This document shows positions 55,920 to 64,000 of a stretch of 64,000 nt of DNA, one piece after another; the stretch's first letter is position 1, and every line of letters starts with the position of its first letter. The notes beneath the pieces were generated by a model. That model was not told the origin of the DNA. It made no database searches and was given only the letters and a program-made list of their open reading frames with translations. The translations under genes were made by a program, and so were the position numbers. The stretch is from Clostridium akagii DSM 12554 (GTDB lineage: Bacteria; Bacillota; Clostridia; Clostridiales; Clostridiaceae): assembly GCF_000686725.1 (NCBI RefSeq), contig NZ_KK366007.1, positions 414,198-478,197 on the forward strand. Reading direction: 5' to 3'.

Positions 55920-57302
55920 ATGGAAATATTGGAATACAGTTTAAATGAGATAGAAGATTGGAATGAAAGGATTGAAAAAATAGCAAAAGAATTTGGACTT
56001 AATTATTATGAGCAGGAATTCGAAATGATTGGGTATAAGGAGATGCTAGCTTATGAAGCCTATCTAGGAATGCCATCTAGATATCCACATTGGAGTTTTG
56101 GCAAGGCCTACGAAAAGAGCAGTACTATATACAAATATAATTTAAGTGGTCTTCCATATGAAATGGTAATAAATTCAGACCCCTGTATTGCATATCTTAT
56201 GAAAGAAAATACTTTGCTTTTGCAAATATTAACAATTGCTCATGTATATGGACATAATGATTTTTTTAAAAATAACAGACTTTTTGCAGAGGGCACTCGT
56301 GCAGGGTATACAGTAGAAATGTTTAAGGCTCATGCTGATGCTGTGAGGAGTTATATTAATGATCCAAGTATTGGATACAAAAGGGTTGAGAGAATCTTAG
56401 ATGCAGCACATGCTATCAAGTTACAGACTAAAAGAACTATTGGTGAAGTAAAGGTTAGCGAAGAGGAACTTAAAATTAAAATTATAAAGGATTATGTGGA
56501 TAGTAATACTAGAAGAAGTATTATTGAACCTTACCAAGAAAAAAAAATAAGGGATCTGAGCAAGGTACCTTTAGAACCAGAAGAAGATGTATTATACTTT
56601 ATTATTAAATACGGAAACTTGCAGGAATGGGAACAAAATTTATTAGAAATAGTAAGGCAGGAAACAGCATATTTCGTGCCACAAATTGAAACTAAAATAA
56701 TGAATGAAGGATGGGCCAGTTTTTGGCATTACAATATATTAAAAAAACTTAATTTACGGGATGAACTTTATTTAGAATTTATTAAACGTCATAATGATGT
56801 AATAGCACCAGGTATGGGATCAATAAACCCATATTTTATCGGGTTTAAAATTTTTAGCTTTCTTTATGAAAAATTTGGAATAGAAAAGATATTTGAGGTT
56901 AGAGAACTGGAGAGAGATGAATCTTTTTTAAGAAGATATCTAACAGAAGAACTTTGTAATGAGTTAAACCTGTTTGAGTATGTAAAGGAATCAGATAAAT
57001 ATGTTATAAAGGAAGTTTCAGATAAAAGTGGATGGATTAATATAAGAAATACTCTTTGTTCTTCCTGTGGTATGGGATCAGTACCAGTAATAAGGATACA
57101 GGATATGTCACTTCAGGATAAAACTTTAGTTATAGAACATGTGTATGATGGAAGAGAATTAAATAACACTTATGCAGAAGAAACACTAAAATACGTATTT
57201 GAACTTTGGGGACACAAAGTAATTTTAAAAACAAGAAATGATGATGAAGAGGTCAATATTATATGTGAGGAAAAGGATAAGATAATCAGGAAAATCATAT
57301 AA
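55920..57302 (+). CDS. spoVR: SpoVR-family stage V sporulation protein
   Basis: A 460-residue SpoVR protein, required for normal spore cortex formation in Bacillus. Landmarks: EIEDWNERIEKIAKEFGLN, PHWSFGKAYEK, IAHVYGHNDFFKNN, NEGWASFWHYNIL and GMGSINPYFIGFKIF. GGAGG precedes the ATG. Third gene of the unit. Short GTGACAAG repeats lie between yhbH and this gene. Confidence 0.95.
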   Translation: MEILEYSLNEIEDWNERIEKIAKEFGLNYYEQEFEMIGYKEMLAYEAYLGMPSRYPHWSFGKAYEKSSTIYKYNLSGLPYEMVINSDPCIAYLMKENTLLLQILTIAHVYGHNDFFKNNRLFAEGTRAGYTVEMFKAHADAVRSYINDPSIGYKRVERILDAAHAIKLQTKRTIGEVKVSEEELKIKIIKDYVDSNTRRSIIEPYQEKKIRDLSKVPLEPEEDVLYFIIKYGNLQEWEQNLLEIVRQETAYFVPQIETKIMNEGWASFWHYNILKKLNLRDELYLEFIKRHNDVIAPGMGSINPYFIGFKIFSFLYEKFGIEKIFEVRELERDESFLRRYLTEELCNELNLFEYVKESDKYVIKEVSDKSGWINIRNTLCSSCGMGSVPVIRIQDMSLQDKTLVIEHVYDGRELNNTYAEETLKYVFELWGHKVILKTRNDDEEVNIICEEKDKIIRKII

Positions 57303-57355
57303 AGCAGTGATAAGTTTATGAAATGTTTTCTACCAAAAATCCATGAATAAAATAG

Positions 57356-57402
57356 GGCTGTTTCACAATATAAAAATTTTTTGTTGTGAAACAGCTTTAT
57401 TT
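57356..57402 (+). terminator. Terminator after spoVR
   Basis: GCTGTTTCACAA (57357-57368) with TTGTGAAACAGC (57384-57395), then TTTATTTTATT. Confidence 0.85.
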
Positions 57403-57497
57403 TATTCAAAAAAAGTAAAAAATGGATTGTAAAAAAAATTGGATAAACTTAATTTAATGCGGAATAATAAAAGAACAATAGGATTAAGGTGATAAAA

Positions 57498-58418
57498 ATG
57501 AAAAAAATAATTTTATGTATTATAAGTATATGTTTAATTGTAAACAACCCCTGCGTAGTAGAAGGTAAAACAAATATAAATCATGACAAATATTCAGAAA
57601 CCATGAAACAAGATATACTCTGCTTAATGATGGCCTATCCTGAAAATATTACAGCTGTGATTAATGAAACCGGTGGGAATGTATATATTGTTATGAGTTC
57701 AGGTAAAAAAATTTTATATGATGACAAGATGAAAAAAAATCCAGAACAAAAATTTCAGAATACTGATTTGCAGGATATGATGGAAGAAATATACCCACTA
57801 GAGACTACAAGGAAACTAATGGAAAAGGATAAAAATCCAGGAAGAAACAGAGTATATGAGATACTTGATGAGGTATACGGAAGAGGAAGAAATGCAATAG
57901 AGCATAATTTAAAGAATACTAATTTAGTTTATAGAAAACTACAGTTTAATGGAAATAATAAAGCCTCAGCTTCCTTGCAAGAGACATTTAAGGAAATTAC
58001 AGCTATGGTGGGTAAAAGCGGGAATATTTATTCTTCTGTATTTCCTTTAAATGGCACCTATAACTATAGATTGATTTCTGGTACAAATAAATTTAGTCCA
58101 CATGCCTATGGAATAGCTATAGATTTAAATCGCGATAGAAGGGATTACTGGAAATGGGCATCAAGAGAAGAAGGTCAAAAACGATTGGACGTTTATCCTA
58201 AAGAAGTTGTGGATATATTTCAAAAAAATAATTTTGTTTGGGGTGGGAAATGGGGACATTTTGATACCTTACATTTTGAATACAGACCTGAAATAATTAT
58301 GAAAGCAAAATATTTTGGAAATGCTAATACAAATAGGCGAAATTGGTATGAAGGAGTTCCTACTAATGATCAGCAGGTTAAAAATTGTGTTGATAAAATT
58401 AATAAAGTACTAGAGTGA
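57498..58418 (+). CDS. Secreted M15-type D,D-/L,D-carboxypeptidase-like protein
   Basis: A ~306-residue exported peptidase. Signal peptide (~1-23, IILCIISICLIVNNP), a ~170-residue unassigned region, then an M15-type zinc domain (~185-306): FSPHAYGIAIDLNRD supplies two metal ligands (His, Asp), WGGKWGHFDTLHFEY the catalytic and third ligand positions. It would trim peptidoglycan peptides. ATG 57498 follows AAGGTG by eight bases. Twelve bases before the next gene, so the two secreted enzymes share a unit. Confidence 0.85.
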   Translation: MKKIILCIISICLIVNNPCVVEGKTNINHDKYSETMKQDILCLMMAYPENITAVINETGGNVYIVMSSGKKILYDDKMKKNPEQKFQNTDLQDMMEEIYPLETTRKLMEKDKNPGRNRVYEILDEVYGRGRNAIEHNLKNTNLVYRKLQFNGNNKASASLQETFKEITAMVGKSGNIYSSVFPLNGTYNYRLISGTNKFSPHAYGIAIDLNRDRRDYWKWASREEGQKRLDVYPKEVVDIFQKNNFVWGGKWGHFDTLHFEYRPEIIMKAKYFGNANTNRRNWYEGVPTNDQQVKNCVDKINKVLE

Positions 58419-58429
58419 AGGAGTAAACT

Positions 58430-59539
58430 ATGGGCTATTTTTGGAGAAAAAACAGCAAATTTTTAATAAAAACAGTATTATTAAGCTTTATGTGTATAAG
58501 TCCATTTATCACTAGCTTGGCTATGGGTGAAGAAATATCTGATCATAAGCAGGAGGTAGAGAAGGCTATTAATTCAATTTTCAACAATAGAAATAAGGCA
58601 CTAATTAATGGTGATTCAGCTCTAATTAAAACTATTTTTGATACTAACACAAAATACGGTACTTGGGCATATGATCATGAAAAGAAAAAAATGCAATATA
58701 TACACAATTGGCAGGAGAAACAGGGAATTAAATTTACTGAAATAAAGCCCAATATAGTGATAAAAAGGATAAAAGAAAAAAGCATAGATAGTTATTCTGT
58801 AAATTTATTATGTTCTACAGAATACAAATATCAATATGATAATCAGCCATCTGTAGAAAATAGTTCAAGGATAGGAACTTATCATATATTAAATATTGTA
58901 AATAGAAGTGGAAATTGGATAATAACAAAAGAATGGTATAAAGATCCTTTCGCCGATTCATTGTACCTTGATAATATTAAAGCCTATTCTAGCAAGGAGT
59001 TTATATTATCCCAAAATTCAACTGATAATAATATTGGTGATAGAAGGTTAAAGGCGGCATTATATGCTGAAGAATATTGTGGAGCTGCTAGTGAAGGGAA
59101 AAACGGATATAAATACAATAAAAAATATAGAGATTATAATCCACAAGGTGGGGATTGTGCCAACTTTGCTTCTCAGATTTTGTTTGAAGGCGGAAAGTTT
59201 AGGAAAAATGGTGCTTGGAATTATGATAGCGGAGGTGCAACAAGAGCTTGGCTAAACGCTGATGGTTTTAAAAATTATATGATTAATAGTGGCAGAGCAT
59301 CTCTAATTGCACATGGGAGTTATGATAAAGTCTATAAAGTTTCATATAAGATGAAACCTGGGGATTTTGTGGCTTATGAAAAAAAAGGTGATATTACCCA
59401 TATATCAACAGTGACAGGAAATGATTCTAGAGGGTATGCTTTAGTTAGTTGCCATAATACAGATAGAAACAAGGTGCCTTGGGATCTTGGATGGAGTGAT
59501 AAAAATATTAAATTTTGGCTTGTACATGTGAACTACTAA
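58430..59539 (+). CDS. Secreted amidase-domain (Amidase_6) protein
   Basis: A 369-residue exported protein. Signal peptide (~7-30, ending SLAMG), an NTF2/DUF-like middle (~35-190) and a C-terminal papain-like amidase domain (~205-369): AALYAEEYCGAASEG, GGDCANFASQILFEGG with the catalytic Cys, DITHISTVTG with the His, and YALVSCHNTD. Amidase_6 proteins are mostly sporulation or cell-wall linked in Firmicutes. AAGGAG lies seven bases before the ATG. Follows the M15 peptidase gene. Confidence 0.88.
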   Translation: MGYFWRKNSKFLIKTVLLSFMCISPFITSLAMGEEISDHKQEVEKAINSIFNNRNKALINGDSALIKTIFDTNTKYGTWAYDHEKKKMQYIHNWQEKQGIKFTEIKPNIVIKRIKEKSIDSYSVNLLCSTEYKYQYDNQPSVENSSRIGTYHILNIVNRSGNWIITKEWYKDPFADSLYLDNIKAYSSKEFILSQNSTDNNIGDRRLKAALYAEEYCGAASEGKNGYKYNKKYRDYNPQGGDCANFASQILFEGGKFRKNGAWNYDSGGATRAWLNADGFKNYMINSGRASLIAHGSYDKVYKVSYKMKPGDFVAYEKKGDITHISTVTGNDSRGYALVSCHNTDRNKVPWDLGWSDKNIKFWLVHVNY

Positions 59540-59635
59540 GTGAGAATCAAAATTTTAATTTTGTTAGTCGAACTTACTCAGCGAGCACAGCGAGTCGAGT
59601 TTCCATTAAAAAATAATGATTTCTATATATAAAAG
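59537..59635 (+). repeat. ~100-bp dispersed repeat, copy 1
   Basis: Starts at the stop codon of the amidase gene (TAAGTGAGAATCAAAATT) and includes CGAACTTACTCAGCGAGC, then AGCGAGTCGAGTTTCC and ATGATTTCTAT. A near-identical copy lies at 63898. Several internal inverted repeats suggest a folded RNA or DNA element. Confidence 0.85.
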
Positions 59636-59690
59636 GCCATATTATCCATAATAAAAATATTATTATGGGTAATATGGCGAAATCCATTAA
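59634..59690. terminator. Hairpin between repeat copy 1 and minus-strand cluster
   Basis: GCCATATTATCCATAATA and TATTATGGGTAATATGGC (one G-T pair) form a long stem; likely terminator for both sides. Confidence 0.65.
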
Positions 59691-59707
59691 ATTTATAATT
59701 TTAATTG

Positions 59708-60433
59708 TCAATTTGGATTGATAGATTTTAAAACTTTAAATGTAGAATTACATAAATCTACTCTAACCTTAGTATTTTCAAAGATATTTTGTGTAAGATC
59801 TTTTGATAAGGACTTCATGGAGGTAACTAATTTTTTATCATTCAAGTAATCAGGGTTTATTATTATGGAGAAAATATATAAATTATTTTGTTCATCTATT
59901 TTCATACCCATCTGGGAATTATTATCAAATAAACCTTCAGATTGCAAGTAGTCTCCTATATTTTTTGCTTTAGCCTTTGTTATATTGTCAGTATAGTAGA
60001 GCTCATTTTTATTATAGCTTATGTAATTGTCGGGAATGGAAATAGAATATATGAGGGAGGCAATAATTACACCTGTAACAAATATACAAATAATTATTGG
60101 TAACAAATAAGAAGCCATTTTCCCAGAATTTTGAATATGTTGTGAATATAGTTCTTGTTGTGAAGTCTTGAAATATGTTCCAAGACCAGCATTTACAGCA
60201 AAGAATGCATATTTAGTTATATTATTTGGAATTATAAAAGTTAAAGCTGTAGCAACTATAAAACCGACGATAACTGATAATAGGTATGTCCATTTTTTTT
60301 TCTTATTTCCACAGCGACCATAATTAACTGCATACATAATTCCGGCAGGTAAAAATGAAAACAATATAGAAAATATAATGAATGATCTAGGATTCCATAA
60401 TTTTTTCATTGATGTTGTATTAATTTCTGACAT
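59708..60433 (-). CDS. Unrecognised multi-pass membrane protein (five-gene cluster, gene 5)
   Basis: A 241-residue protein with four or five membrane segments: FIIFSILFSFLPAGIMYAV, WTYLLSVIVGFIVATALTFI, a third at YAFFAVNAGLG, and LLPIIICIFVTGVIIASLIY, then a ~110-residue outside C-terminal domain. ATG 60433 follows AAGGAGGT by five bases; an earlier in-frame ATG at 60463 would place that site inside the gene. Last of five minus-strand genes. No homologue recognised; perhaps a scaffold for the three bitopic paralogues. Confidence 0.65.
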   Translation of the reverse strand: MSEINTTSMKKLWNPRSFIIFSILFSFLPAGIMYAVNYGRCGNKKKKWTYLLSVIVGFIVATALTFIIPNNITKYAFFAVNAGLGTYFKTSQQELYSQHIQNSGKMASYLLPIIICIFVTGVIIASLIYSISIPDNYISYNKNELYYTDNITKAKAKNIGDYLQSEGLFDNNSQMGMKIDEQNNLYIFSIIINPDYLNDKKLVTSMKSLSKDLTQNIFENTKVRVDLCNSTFKVLKSINPN

Positions 60434-60589
60434 TAGTAACCTCCTTAATATAATGATATCCAAATCATAGCATGATTTTAACCAGTTGTCATTATATTAT
60501 AGTTGAGGGAATCAGGAGATGTATTACTTAAAATATAAAAATTCTAAAGTTGAAATGTCTAATAAAACACGAGTTTAATTGTCTAAAAC

Positions 60590-61381
60590 TCAAGAATTAT
60601 CCTCATTTTCCTGGGAAATACTTAGAGTCATCAATAAATCATTATTTTTATCATTAGCATTAGCAAAGAATACAGATATATGTATATGCCCTTTATCGAA
60701 GGAGTTAGAGGATTTATCACCTTTTTTATATGAAATAAAAGCTGATTTTATATTATTAACGTATTCATCTGGATTAAGGGTATCACTGTAGGTTTGTATA
60801 AGTTTTTTGAAAGTAGACTCGTCTAACAATCCATTTTTAGTTACTATAATGTTAAGAAGAAGAGACTGGGTTAAACTTTTCTGTTCTGAAGTATCAAAAT
60901 ATACACCAGTAGTTACTCCGGCAGATGACCTAGTATTAGGGTCACTAACAAATTTAGTATATATGTAGTTTATGTAAGCATTGTTAGAAGTTGGAGATTT
61001 TGATTTAGCCATATCGTAAGAATTGCCTAATATAACACCAATTTCGTCATTTCGTTTATCTGAAATAGCTATTTGTTTTTTTATAAAAGGTGAAAAATTT
61101 GGATTGAATGGTTTATTTTCAGATGCATTAATATGAAAAATATTAATATTATTGATAATTGTATTTAACGAAATAAATAGTAATGGTAAAACAATTATCA
61201 GAGCAATAATTATAATATTTCTTTTTCTTGTAGTTGTTATAATTTTTTTTATAAATTTAGGTTGAGTTACAATTGATATTTTATCCACAGTTGTTATGTT
61301 AATTAATGAATAATCGCCAGTTTTATATCCTGATAATTCAACTTTTTCATCTAAGTGTAATTTCCCGTCACCTCTACTCAA
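60590..61381 (-). CDS. Bitopic envelope protein, paralogue C (five-gene cluster, gene 4)
   Basis: A 263-residue protein. It starts TTG (MSRGDGKLH) with GAGGTGG five bases upstream. ~60 cytoplasmic residues, one membrane helix (IIIIALIIVLPLLFISL), then a ~170-residue outside domain. Conserved with the gene at 62929: NPNFSPFIKKQI, VILGNSYDMAKSKSPTS, GVTTGVYFDTSEQKSL, LIQTYSDTLNPDEYV. No signal peptide beyond the anchor, no Cys. Not recognised. Shares the MSRG start with its closest paralogue. Confidence 0.65.
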   Translation of the reverse strand: MSRGDGKLHLDEKVELSGYKTGDYSLINITTVDKISIVTQPKFIKKIITTTRKRNIIIIALIIVLPLLFISLNTIINNINIFHINASENKPFNPNFSPFIKKQIAISDKRNDEIGVILGNSYDMAKSKSPTSNNAYINYIYTKFVSDPNTRSSAGVTTGVYFDTSEQKSLTQSLLLNIIVTKNGLLDESTFKKLIQTYSDTLNPDEYVNNIKSAFISYKKGDKSSNSFDKGHIHISVFFANANDKNNDLLMTLSISQENEDNS

Positions 61382-61447
61382 ATATGCCACCTCATTTTAT
61401 ATTTTCTATTATTTGTTACATTTTCTGAATTCAAACCTAACAGAATC

Positions 61448-62233
61448 TTAAGAAAAAGTATCCTGAAATAAAGTAATTGATATGCTGAGATACAGAAAAT
61501 CGTCTTGTGGATAAATTGTAATTTTAAGATCCATATCATCAACAGTAAAAGTTTTTGAATCTTTTTTTATTTGATAATAGTCATTACATGCTTGTTTAAT
61601 TTGGGCAGATATATAATTTGTTGTAAGTTTAGGACTAAAAGAAGTTAGAATTTTGTTAAAGTTACTATCAAGTTTTACATCTTCACCTGGTCTTATCCTA
61701 TTTAAATATATGTGCATTTTTTGATATAAATTGTTATTTGATGAGGGTACAAAATCAATGCCATCAGTTATTCTAGTAATGTCATCAGTCTCAGGATGAT
61801 CACTTAAATAAGAATATTTATCGTCTACATAATTGCTAATTGGTGATGATGTTTTTGTTACTGTATATTTATTTCCCAGTATTTTTACAAGTGAATTATG
61901 TCTAGTCTCAGATGCTTTTATTCCATCCTTGATTATTTTGACATAATGTGGAGAAATAGTGATGGATTTATTTGGGTTAGTATTAATATAACTTGGCTCC
62001 AACAAATTTGATATAAATATACAATAAAGTACTACTAAAATAGATATAACAAAATACTTTTTATGTAGATGTGGTAAAATGTTTTTTATTTTTTGTTTAG
62101 TATAAATGATTTTAGGTTTTAAAAAAGTTGTATTATTATCAATTTTTTTTTCTATTATTGTAAAATCACCTGTTATATATTCAGTCATTTCGCCTAGTCT
62201 ATTTGTTTCTAGGTTACCTTTAGGGCTACGCAA
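61448..62233 (-). CDS. Bitopic envelope protein, paralogue B (five-gene cluster, gene 3)
   Basis: A 261-residue protein, TTG start directly after the stop codon of the upstream gene (GAGGTGAGG TAA TTG). ~70 cytoplasmic residues, one membrane helix (YFVISILVVLYCIFISNLL), then an outside domain. More distant paralogue: IKDGIKASETRHNSLVKILG corresponds to IKKQIAISDKRNDEIGVILG of gene 4, then NKYTVTKTSSPIS to NSYDMAKSKSPTS. Not recognised. Confidence 0.65.
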   Translation of the reverse strand: MRSPKGNLETNRLGEMTEYITGDFTIIEKKIDNNTTFLKPKIIYTKQKIKNILPHLHKKYFVISILVVLYCIFISNLLEPSYINTNPNKSITISPHYVKIIKDGIKASETRHNSLVKILGNKYTVTKTSSPISNYVDDKYSYLSDHPETDDITRITDGIDFVPSSNNNLYQKMHIYLNRIRPGEDVKLDSNFNKILTSFSPKLTTNYISAQIKQACNDYYQIKKDSKTFTVDDMDLKITIYPQDDFLYLSISITLFQDTFS

Positions 62234-62896
62234 TTACCTCACCTCATATACATAAGTCTCATCGAATGCTTTAACTGCAAAGTTAAAATCTTCTGCGTTT
62301 TTGATTTCACCATAGCTATCTCCAGATAACTTGGGATAGAAGTACAACACATATTTTTGTTTATTAAACTCTATGATTTTAAAAAGTTGGTCATATTCCA
62401 AATCTTGAACTATTCCAAGCACATTATAAGTATTAATTTCATCGGTTTTGTTATTTTTAAATTGTAAGGTTTTATTTAAAAAAGTATAGACAATCACCTT
62501 ATCATTATCACAGAAATCTATTTTTCCACCAATCTCACATCTGTCACAAGCTTCAATTTTACAATTATTATCACATTTAAAGCATTTACATTTTGTGCAA
62601 GCTTTTAGTTGAACAAAAATATTTTCTTTACTTTTTATAAATATACGGAGATTTTTTACTTCTTCATCATTAGAAGATAATATTCTATTTAGGAATCCTT
62701 TTATATGTTCTTTTGAAATAATGTCTTCAATGTAATCTTGGCACTCATTTAAAATAGGGAGATACTTAATGTATTTTCTTGAATTTAGCTTTTCTTTATC
62801 TACAAAGGATTCTATGTCATCCAAATTAAAAATTACATCTGAATATAAAGATTTTATTTCTGCTAGCTTTTTACTAAGATTATTGTAACCTATCAT
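62234..62896 (-). CDS. Cys-rich cytoplasmic protein (five-gene cluster, gene 2)
   Basis: A 220-residue soluble protein with a helical N-terminal half, then a cysteine cluster at ~98-129: CTKCKCFKCDNNC, then ACDRCEIGGKIDFCDND, eight or nine Cys, likely a zinc site. The C-terminal ~90 residues are beta-rich (VIVYTFLNKTLQF, YDQLFKIIEFNKQKYVLYFY). GAGGTG precedes the ATG. Between paralogues A and B; stop abuts the start of B. Not recognised; could be the sensor or regulator of the cluster. Confidence 0.65.
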   Translation of the reverse strand: MIGYNNLSKKLAEIKSLYSDVIFNLDDIESFVDKEKLNSRKYIKYLPILNECQDYIEDIISKEHIKGFLNRILSSNDEEVKNLRIFIKSKENIFVQLKACTKCKCFKCDNNCKIEACDRCEIGGKIDFCDNDKVIVYTFLNKTLQFKNNKTDEINTYNVLGIVQDLEYDQLFKIIEFNKQKYVLYFYPKLSGDSYGEIKNAEDFNFAVKAFDETYVYEVR

Positions 62897-62928
62897 AGTC
62901 TATGACACCTCATTTCGTTATAGTTATT

Positions 62929-63702
62929 TTAATCATTTTCTAAAATTTCAATTGGATCTTTTTTGTCTTCTATAATAATTACGGTCATACATAAATTATT
63001 ATCTATTTCAGAAACATAAGAAACAGACACACGTATATTGCCTTTGTTTAATGAAAAGCTAGCTTTACCATTCTTTTTAAAGTTAGTACAAACTGTCTTG
63101 ATATTAGTAACCAATTCATTGGGATTAAGGTTATCACTATAGGTTTGTATGATTTTACTAAATGCAACCTCATCAAATAAACCATCCTTAGCTATTGTAA
63201 GATCAATAAGGAGATTCTGATCTAATTCTTTTTGCTGAGAAGAATCAAAGGAGACTCCTGTTGTTACTGAAAAATTATAGTTTGTACTAAAATTACGATG
63301 GCTGTAATCTATGTTAACTTCACTAGAAGTAGGAGCTTTTGATTTAGTGGTGTCGTAAGAATCACCCAATATGGTGTCAATTTTAGAACTCCTTTCGTCT
63401 GAAATTTTTATTTGTCTTTTAATAAAAAGTGAAAAATTTGGGTTGAATGTGTCATGATTTTTTTTGTATGAATCTAAGGTATTCACCCTGGTGACTATAA
63501 TAAATAGAGGTGGTAAAAAAATTATCAAAAGAACTATTAAGATATTTCTTTTAGTATGTTTTTTTCTTGGAATACTTGCATTATTTTTTATAACTTTAAG
63601 TGGCTTTATAGTTGCTGATTTTATCAATGAAGAATTAGGAATTTTATTTCTTGATAATTGATTTTTTTTATTTGATTTTGATTTTTCGCCACCTCTACTC
63701 AA
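62929..63702 (-). CDS. Bitopic envelope protein, paralogue A (five-gene cluster, gene 1)
   Basis: A ~257-residue protein. TTG at 63702 (MSRGGEKSKS) is chosen because AGAAGGTG precedes it by six bases, matching paralogue C; an ATG at 63723 lacks a site. ~75 basic cytoplasmic residues, one membrane helix (ILIVLLIIFLPPLFIIVT), then an outside domain with NPNFSLFIKRQI, TILGDSYDTTKSKAPTS, SVTTGVSFDSSQQKEL and IIQTYSDNLNPNELV. First gene of the cluster. Confidence 0.65.
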   Translation of the reverse strand: MSRGGEKSKSNKKNQLSRNKIPNSSLIKSATIKPLKVIKNNASIPRKKHTKRNILIVLLIIFLPPLFIIVTRVNTLDSYKKNHDTFNPNFSLFIKRQIKISDERSSKIDTILGDSYDTTKSKAPTSSEVNIDYSHRNFSTNYNFSVTTGVSFDSSQQKELDQNLLIDLTIAKDGLFDEVAFSKIIQTYSDNLNPNELVTNIKTVCTNFKKNGKASFSLNKGNIRVSVSYVSEIDNNLCMTVIIIEDKKDPIEILEND

Positions 63703-63897
63703 ATAAGGCACCTTCTTATACATATATTTTATTTTTTGATTATTTACGATTAATACTAATAAGTAGATTTCAAAATTAATTATAATAAATTACAGGTAAA
63801 AACACTGAAAAATCCATTAAATAGTAATAATAAATGCATAAAATGGTTTTTCGAGCATGCCATTATAGGATATCAATAATAGGTTAAACTTGCAAGG
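63703..63897. other. Intergenic stretch upstream of the five-gene cluster
   Basis: AT-rich, presumably holds the cluster promoter on the minus strand, but no convincing -35/-10 pair was picked out. No coding frame with a ribosome binding site is seen. Confidence 0.4.
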
Positions 63898-64000
63898 TAA
63901 GTGAGAATCAAAATTTCATATTTTGTCATTCGAACTTACTCAGGGAGCGCAGCGAGTCGAGTTTCCTTAAAAAATCATGATTTCTATCATGAAAAGGATA
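63898..64000 (+). repeat. ~100-bp dispersed repeat, copy 2 (reaches window edge)
   Basis: TAAGTGAGAATCAAAATT, CGAACTTACTCAGGGAGC, AGCGAGTCGAGTTTCC and ATGATTTCTAT are shared with copy 1, in the same orientation. The element may continue beyond the window. Confidence 0.85.

Noticed and set aside
59537..64000. Repeat-bracketed block as a composite transposon
   Set aside because: No transposase, no terminal inverted repeats and no target duplication visible; the repeats are too short to be insertion sequences.

Overview
The window is low-GC, AT-rich DNA of a spore-forming Clostridium (sensu stricto). Evidence for this: strong purine-rich ribosome binding sites, frequent GTG/TTG/ATT starts, the prkA-yhbH-spoVR sporulation set, spore-surface-like proteins, a TPP and a glycine riboswitch, and a secreted subtilase with clostridial hydrophobic (ChW) repeats. 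No rRNA, tRNA, phage, insertion sequence or CRISPR array is visible. The window starts inside an MFS exporter gene and ends inside an intergenic repeat.

Layout. 1-6.3 kb: MFS fragment, a CheW/soluble chemoreceptor pair, mscL, a nucleotide pyrophosphatase-type phosphodiesterase and a UMF1-type MFS protein. 6.3-14 kb: fba, a TPR-GAF-GGDEF protein, a secreted phytase-like phosphatase fused to a GxGYxYP domain, a UPF0756 membrane protein and a membrane-anchored glucosaminidase-like protein. 14-20.6 kb: a promoter with an attenuator-like leader, an unknown gene and a solitary infC with an ATT start, then the ChW subtilase, a cytoplasmic ParB-like/BMP-domain protein and a phosphoesterase. 20.8-26.3 kb: an AraC regulator split by a -1 frameshift at A AAA AAG, then a probable spore-surface locus (two Cys-containing proteins, two beta-propeller/coiled-coil proteins and a 50-residue protein). 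26.5-31.6 kb: two more c-di-GMP signalling proteins. 31.7-36.3 kb: TPP riboswitch-thiC-thiS-tenI and glycine riboswitch-ACT-DUF711. 36.3-44.9 kb: a MurG/MGDG-type glycosyltransferase, a DHA2 exporter and a PadR-controlled efflux operon (MFS plus heterodimeric ABC exporter). 45-52.6 kb: cupin, TetR operon, M20 peptidase, tRNA deacylase, cobU-cobS-cobC and a MarR-controlled DHA2 exporter. 52.8-59.5 kb: prkA-yhbH-spoVR and two secreted cell-wall/amidase enzymes. 59.5-64 kb: a five-gene minus-strand cluster of unrecognised envelope proteins (three paralogues), bracketed by two direct copies of a ~100-bp structured repeat.

Best candidates for something new are the repeat-bracketed five-gene envelope cluster, the propeller/coiled-coil spore-surface-like locus, the phosphatase-GxGYxYP fusion, the ParB-like/BMP fusion, the frameshifted AraC gene, and a family of covarying terminator hairpins found four times. 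All functional statements come from reading motifs by eye; no database search was run.
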